NCBI GenBank assembly: GCA_023230795.1
Contig: JALNWR010000102.1
Coordinates: 1-9,222 of the forward strand
From: Candidatus Cloacimonadota bacterium
GTDB taxonomy: Bacteria > Cloacimonadota > Cloacimonadia > Cloacimonadales > Cloacimonadaceae
Direction: 5' to 3'
Length of the DNA stretch: 9,222 nucleotides
This document shows, in pieces, positions 6,406 to 9,222 of this stretch. Position 1 is the first letter of the stretch, and each line of letters opens with the position of its first letter. Made by a program: the position numbers and the translations under genes. Under the pieces are notes generated by a model. It did not search any database, was not told the origin of the DNA, and saw nothing but the letters and a program-made list of their open reading frames with translations.

Positions 6406-7737
6406 TACTATCCGGGATTTCGGCTGCTTTCCTTTTACGATCGCAATCGCATTTTCTGCAGCCATGTCTCCCATTGCAGCCCGCGTGGCAAAACTGGCGG
6501 AGCCAATATGCGGAAGTAATACCACATTCTCCAAATCCAATAGCTCTTGCGGGATGAAGGGCTCCTGGGCATAAACATCCAGTCCGGCAGCAAAGATGCG
6601 CTTTTCCTGCAAGGCTTTGATCATAGCCTTTTCATCCACGATGGGGCCTCTGCCAGTATTGATCAGAACGGCAGTTTCCTTCATCATGGCTAGTTCGCGG
6701 GCTCCGAGCAGACCTTTGGTCTCGTCTGTCAAAGGTGCATGGATACTGAGTATATCGGACTTTCTCAAAAGAGTTTCCAGATCAACTTTTGTAGCCGAAT
6801 AATCGGGAGACTTTTCAGTTCTGCTGTAATACAGGATTTTCATGCCAAAGCCGGTGGCTCTTCTGCCCACAGCTTCGCCGATCCTGCCCAGGCCAAGTAT
6901 GCCCAGGGTGCGCTGGTGCAAATCTTGCCCCAACATAAGCAGCGGTTCCCAACCTTCGAACTTGCCGCGGCGGACATAGCGGTCACTTTCCGCGATGCGG
7001 CGGGAGGCTGCCATGATCAAGGCCCAGGCCAGGTCTGCGGTGCTTTCGGTAAGCACACCCGGGGTATTGCACACGGCGATGTTTCTGGATTTGGCATAAT
7101 CTGTGTCGATATTGTTGTAACCCACTGCATAATTTGAGATTACGCGCAGCTTTTGGGCAGCATCCATAACCTGTTTGTCGATAGTATCTCCCAAAAGGCA
7201 GAGCAGGGCGTCCATCTCGGGGATCTGGTGCAGCAGCTCAGCTTTGCTAAGGTTTCGGGGAGCTGTATTGGCATGCACTTCAAAGAGTTGCTTTAGCTTT
7301 TCCACCGCATTTTCGGGGATCATGCGGGTGAGCAGCAATTTGGGTTTGCTTTTATCGGGATTGAGGATGTCCAGGCTGGTATTGACCTTCACTTGCTGTT
7401 CAGGCTGCATAAAGCACTGGAATTCCAAGCTTCTGCCCTCGAAATCCTTAGCCCAGAAATGATAGATTTTGTAGTATTCACTATACTCCGGTTTGCCGGT
7501 GGCAATCTTCTGGAAGCGGGCATAGCGCTCATCTACCTCTGTGGCGCTGTCATAGACGAAAGTAATGGTGCCGGAGGTTTCGCTAACTTCGCCTTCACAA
7601 AATCCCAGTTTCATGCTGCCTTGCTGAAAGATCAGACATTTGCCCTGATCTTTCCACAGTTTCATCCCTAATACTCCCTCATAAAACTCTTTGGCTGCAG
7701 ATAGATTGGCCGTCTTAAAAAAAATGATGCCAGACAT
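6403..7737 (-). CDS. fusion of glyoxalase/VOC domain and D-2-hydroxyacid dehydrogenase (glyoxylate/hydroxypyruvate reductase-like)
   Basis: This is a 444-residue cytosolic protein in two parts. Residues 1 to about 112 match the glyoxalase/VOC fold: start IIFFKTANLSAAKEFYEGVL, and second half ending FEGRSLEFQCF, where Glu105 is at a usual metal-ligand place. Lys8 stands where a His ligand is often found. Residues about 132-444 are a complete NAD(P)-dependent D-2-hydroxyacid dehydrogenase of the usual 310 or so residues. Key elements are NYAVGYNNID (202-211), the Rossmann GLGRIG (282-287), the catalytic triad Arg363 (TGRGP), Glu392 (AQEP) and His410 (PHIGSA). After the second Rossmann strand the sequence is Ser305-Arg306-Thr307 rather than Asp, which favours NADP(H). 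Such enzymes reduce glyoxylate or hydroxypyruvate or oxidise D-glycerate; the substrate here is not known. AGGAG (bases 7744-7748), 6 nt before ATG 7737, fixes the fused start. There is no internal stop. It is divergent from the WecA-like gene and appears to be a single-gene unit. Confidence 0.92.
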   Translation of the reverse strand: MSGIIFFKTANLSAAKEFYEGVLGMKLWKDQGKCLIFQQGSMKLGFCEGEVSETSGTITFVYDSATEVDERYARFQKIATGKPEYSEYYKIYHFWAKDFEGRSLEFQCFMQPEQQVKVNTSLDILNPDKSKPKLLLTRMIPENAVEKLKQLFEVHANTAPRNLSKAELLHQIPEMDALLCLLGDTIDKQVMDAAQKLRVISNYAVGYNNIDTDYAKSRNIAVCNTPGVLTESTADLAWALIMAASRRIAESDRYVRRGKFEGWEPLLMLGQDLHQRTLGILGLGRIGEAVGRRATGFGMKILYYSRTEKSPDYSATKVDLETLLRKSDILSIHAPLTDETKGLLGARELAMMKETAVLINTGRGPIVDEKAMIKALQEKRIFAAGLDVYAQEPFIPQELLDLENVVLLPHIGSASFATRAAMGDMAAENAIAIVKGKQPKSRIV

Positions 7738-7767
7738 ACTTCACTCCTGTATTTAGTTTTTATAGAT

Positions 7768-7796
7768 ATGATAAAGCAGATAGGGCGGTTTCCCAA
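7768..7796 (-). promoter_or_regulatory. candidate promoter of the VOC-dehydrogenase gene
   Basis: On the minus strand TTGGGA (7796-7791, 4/6 to TTGACA) is separated by exactly 17 nt from TATCAT (7773-7768, 5/6 to TATAAT). Transcription would start near 7761, giving a leader of about 24 nt that contains the AGGAG site. A second TATAAA lies just downstream without a good -35. Confidence 0.45.
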
Positions 7797-7829
7797 GACT
7801 ATCTGAGAGGTGGGTCTGATGGGGCTCGA

Positions 7830-7878
7830 TTTGGCTTTGATCAGAGCAGGCTGCTGCCAAAAAACGGTATCACTGCTC
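7830..7878 (+). repeat. overlapping inverted repeats upstream of the WecA-like gene
   Basis: Two mutually exclusive pairings are possible. TTTGGC (7830-7835) can pair with GCCAAA (7856-7861), with an inner AGCA/TGCT hairpin. Alternatively GAGCAG (7844-7849) can pair with CTGCTC (7873-7878). They lie in the 217-nt divergent spacer 7738-7954. A TTGACA at 7896-7901 follows, but no well-spaced -10 goes with it. Competing stems are the form an attenuator takes; with stems this short, chance is equally likely. Confidence 0.3.
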
Positions 7879-7944
7879 AGGAATCTGAAAAAACATTGAC
7901 AAAATCCAGATACAATTGATCTTGACGAACTAAGAATATTACAT

Positions 7945-7948
7945 GGAG
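7945..7948 (+). promoter_or_regulatory. ribosome binding site deciding the WecA-like start
   Basis: GGAG lies 6 nt before ATG 7955. It overlaps the upstream in-frame ATG at 7943, which itself has no SD, so translation most likely begins at 7955. Confidence 0.65.
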
Positions 7949-7954
7949 AACCTG

Positions 7955-9046
7955 ATGAATTTTCGCATATATGAGTACCTTAGCGTATTCATAATGTCCT
8001 GGCTGTTTGTATATGGTCTCACGCCATTTATCATCAAGCTGGCTAATAAGATAAATTTTGTGGACAAGCCCGAAGCCCGAAAAATGCACCTTAAAAGCGT
8101 GCCGCTGATGGGGGGGCTGAGTGTGGCCTTAGGTTTCATCCTGCTCTGTGTATATGACGTGGTGATCTCACCGGGGCGGTATTTTGATGCACCCATGCTG
8201 GGCTATCTGGCCGGCAGTGTGCTGATCGTGTTTATCGGCATAATCGATGATCGGCGTGGGATGAAGCCCCTGATCAAGCTGGGCGGGCAGATTTTGGTCA
8301 GCCTTACCTTCATCTTCACGAATTTCACCTTCCCCGAATTGCAGCGGATGTTTGGCAGCATCTATGTAACTCTCCCGCTTTTGCTGCTGTGGATGGTGGG
8401 GCTGATGAATGCGATGAACTTTTTGGATAATATGGATGGCATCATCAGCGGCATGGCAGGGATCTTGGGACTGGGCTTTTTTGCCTTTGCGCTTACCAAT
8501 GCTACTTCCTCAAATCAAAATGCCATGGCCTTGATCGCTCTGATTTCCCTTAGTTTTGCCGGTTCTACTTTTGGCTTTTTGCCCTACAATTTCAATCCTG
8601 CCAAGATCTTTTTAGGAGATGCCGGCAGTATGTTTATCGGCTATTTCCTCTCTTCAATGGGAATCCTGATGGCGCAATATGCCGGGATCAAATACAACGA
8701 CAAATTCTTTTACCTCATGCCGGTATTGCTGCTCAGCTACGCTATCTTCGATATCTCCCTGGTGAGCTTTACCCGCAAAAGAGACGGACGTCATGTGATG
8801 CAAGGCGGCAAAGACCATTCCACCCACCGGATCAATACCGTATTGGGCTCGGTAAGGGTTACCGCTGCCATTATCTATACGATAAACGTCTTGATCGTGC
8901 TCACCTCCATCATGGTCTTCAGGATTGGCTCGCGGGAGCTGCTGATCTTCAGCACCATGCTCTTTGCCATATTCTTCCTGATCTTTGGACATAAGCTGGA
9001 TCAGGTGCCCATCGTGATACCTGCCAATCAAAAGAAGGGAAAGTAA
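7955..9046 (+). CDS. polyprenyl-phosphate HexNAc-1-phosphate transferase, WecA/TagO family
   Basis: This polytopic inner-membrane enzyme transfers a sugar-1-phosphate, typically GlcNAc-1-P from UDP-GlcNAc, to undecaprenyl phosphate. That is the first step of O-antigen, common-antigen or other surface-glycan assembly. The protein has 363 residues and about 10-11 hydrophobic segments, normal for the family. All PNPT-family motifs are visible: DKPEARKMH (37-45) with GG at 53-54, the catalytic Asp pair IIDDRRG (Asp98-Asp99), NAMNFLDNMDG (152-162), FLGDAGS (219-225) and the C-terminal DHSTHR (His288, His291), the HxxHR-like loop of the WecA/TagO branch. MraY is less likely because these loops follow the WecA/TagO pattern and no cell-wall genes are adjacent. 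Start 7955 is chosen for GGAG at 7945-7948; ATG 7943 would add four residues. The MBL-fold gene begins at the very next base after the stop, so the two are probably cotranscribed. Sugar specificity (GlcNAc versus another HexNAc) is unproven. Confidence 0.95.
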   Translation: MNFRIYEYLSVFIMSWLFVYGLTPFIIKLANKINFVDKPEARKMHLKSVPLMGGLSVALGFILLCVYDVVISPGRYFDAPMLGYLAGSVLIVFIGIIDDRRGMKPLIKLGGQILVSLTFIFTNFTFPELQRMFGSIYVTLPLLLLWMVGLMNAMNFLDNMDGIISGMAGILGLGFFAFALTNATSSNQNAMALIALISLSFAGSTFGFLPYNFNPAKIFLGDAGSMFIGYFLSSMGILMAQYAGIKYNDKFFYLMPVLLLSYAIFDISLVSFTRKRDGRHVMQGGKDHSTHRINTVLGSVRVTAAIIYTINVLIVLTSIMVFRIGSRELLIFSTMLFAIFFLIFGHKLDQVPIVIPANQKKGK

Positions 9047-9222
9047 ATGCAAATATGGACTTTGGGTACTGGCTCCGGTATGCCCAGCCAGAAGCTGAAT
9101 AACTCCTGCGTATTTGTCAGGACGGACGATAGCTCTTTTCTCTGGGATACCGGAGAAGGATGCTCCCGCAGCCTGCTCAAAGCCGGAATATCGGGAAATG
9201 AACTGGATGCCGTGCTCATCAC
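9047..9222 (+). CDS. metallo-beta-lactamase-fold hydrolase, RNase Z-like, N-terminal fragment (cut by window end)
   Basis: Fifty-eight complete codons are present before the right edge. The N-terminus, WTLGTGSGMPSQKLNNSCV, and then FLWDTGEGCSRSLLKAGI...ELDAVLI follow the start of the RNase Z/ElaC and related MBL-fold proteins (first-strand LGTGxGxP; D-x-GEG before the expected HxHxDH). The metal-binding HxHxDH itself should come within a few residues past the window, so function cannot be assigned. ATG 9047 directly follows the TAA of the WecA-like gene. AAGGG at 9035-9039, inside the end of that gene and 7 nt before the ATG, is the ribosome binding site, consistent with translational coupling. 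It may be a tRNA 3'-processing RNase Z or a related phosphodiesterase. Confidence 0.85.
   Translation, partial: MQIWTLGTGSGMPSQKLNNSCVFVRTDDSSFLWDTGEGCSRSLLKAGISGNELDAVLI

Noticed and set aside
6739..7137. 132-codon plus-strand frame opposite the dehydrogenase
   Set aside because: Shadow of the Rossmann region on the other strand; no SD and no recognisable motif.
8654..9052. 132-codon minus-strand frame opposite the WecA-like gene
   Set aside because: His/Asp-rich composition typical of antisense shadow frames; the plus-strand family motifs are unambiguous.
1..9222. Defence island, prophage, transposon or CRISPR content
   Set aside because: All large frames are recognisable housekeeping or transport genes, and I saw no direct-repeat arrays, transposase or integrase motifs, or tRNA genes.

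Overview
The window reads as an ordinary chromosomal stretch of a Gram-negative bacterium. A TonB-dependent outer-membrane receptor shows there is an outer membrane. No tRNA, rRNA, CRISPR array, insertion sequence or phage gene is visible. Base composition is mid-GC and similar across genes, with no obvious transferred block. The receptor carries an N-terminal carboxypeptidase-regulatory-like domain, and start sites have strong AGGAG-type Shine-Dalgarno (SD) sequences. This fits the Fibrobacterota-Chlorobiota-Bacteroidota side of the tree or a relative such as Cloacimonadota. That placement is inference from protein style only and is weak.

Layout from left to right. (1) A 5' portion of an MdlA/YheI-type ABC exporter on the minus strand, running off the left edge. 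(2) A divergent intergenic region of about 280 bp. (3) A complete BtuB-like TonB-dependent receptor on the plus strand. (4) A tight two-gene unit made of elongation factor P (efp) and a 68-residue four-cysteine zinc-ribbon-like protein, closed by a textbook intrinsic terminator. (5) mgtE, a magnesium channel/transporter, whose start is best placed at a GTG. (6) Converging on mgtE, a minus-strand gene encoding an unusual fusion of a glyoxalase/VOC domain with a D-2-hydroxyacid dehydrogenase. (7) Diverging from it, a WecA/TagO-type polyprenyl-phosphate HexNAc-1-phosphate transferase. (8) Directly abutting that, the first 58 codons of an RNase Z-like metallo-beta-lactamase-fold protein cut by the right edge.

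Functionally the genes cover envelope transport (ABC exporter, receptor, MgtE), translation (EF-P and perhaps its small neighbour), surface-glycan initiation (WecA-like) and small-acid metabolism (dehydrogenase fusion). Apart from efp with the small gene, and the transferase with the MBL gene, neighbours look independently transcribed.

The items most worth a second look are the uncharacterised cysteine protein coupled to efp, the PGKGP loop of EF-P (the type linked in Actinobacteria to function without lysine modification), and the VOC-dehydrogenase fusion with a probable NADPH-type cofactor pocket. I did not find a clearly novel multi-gene defence or mobile system.
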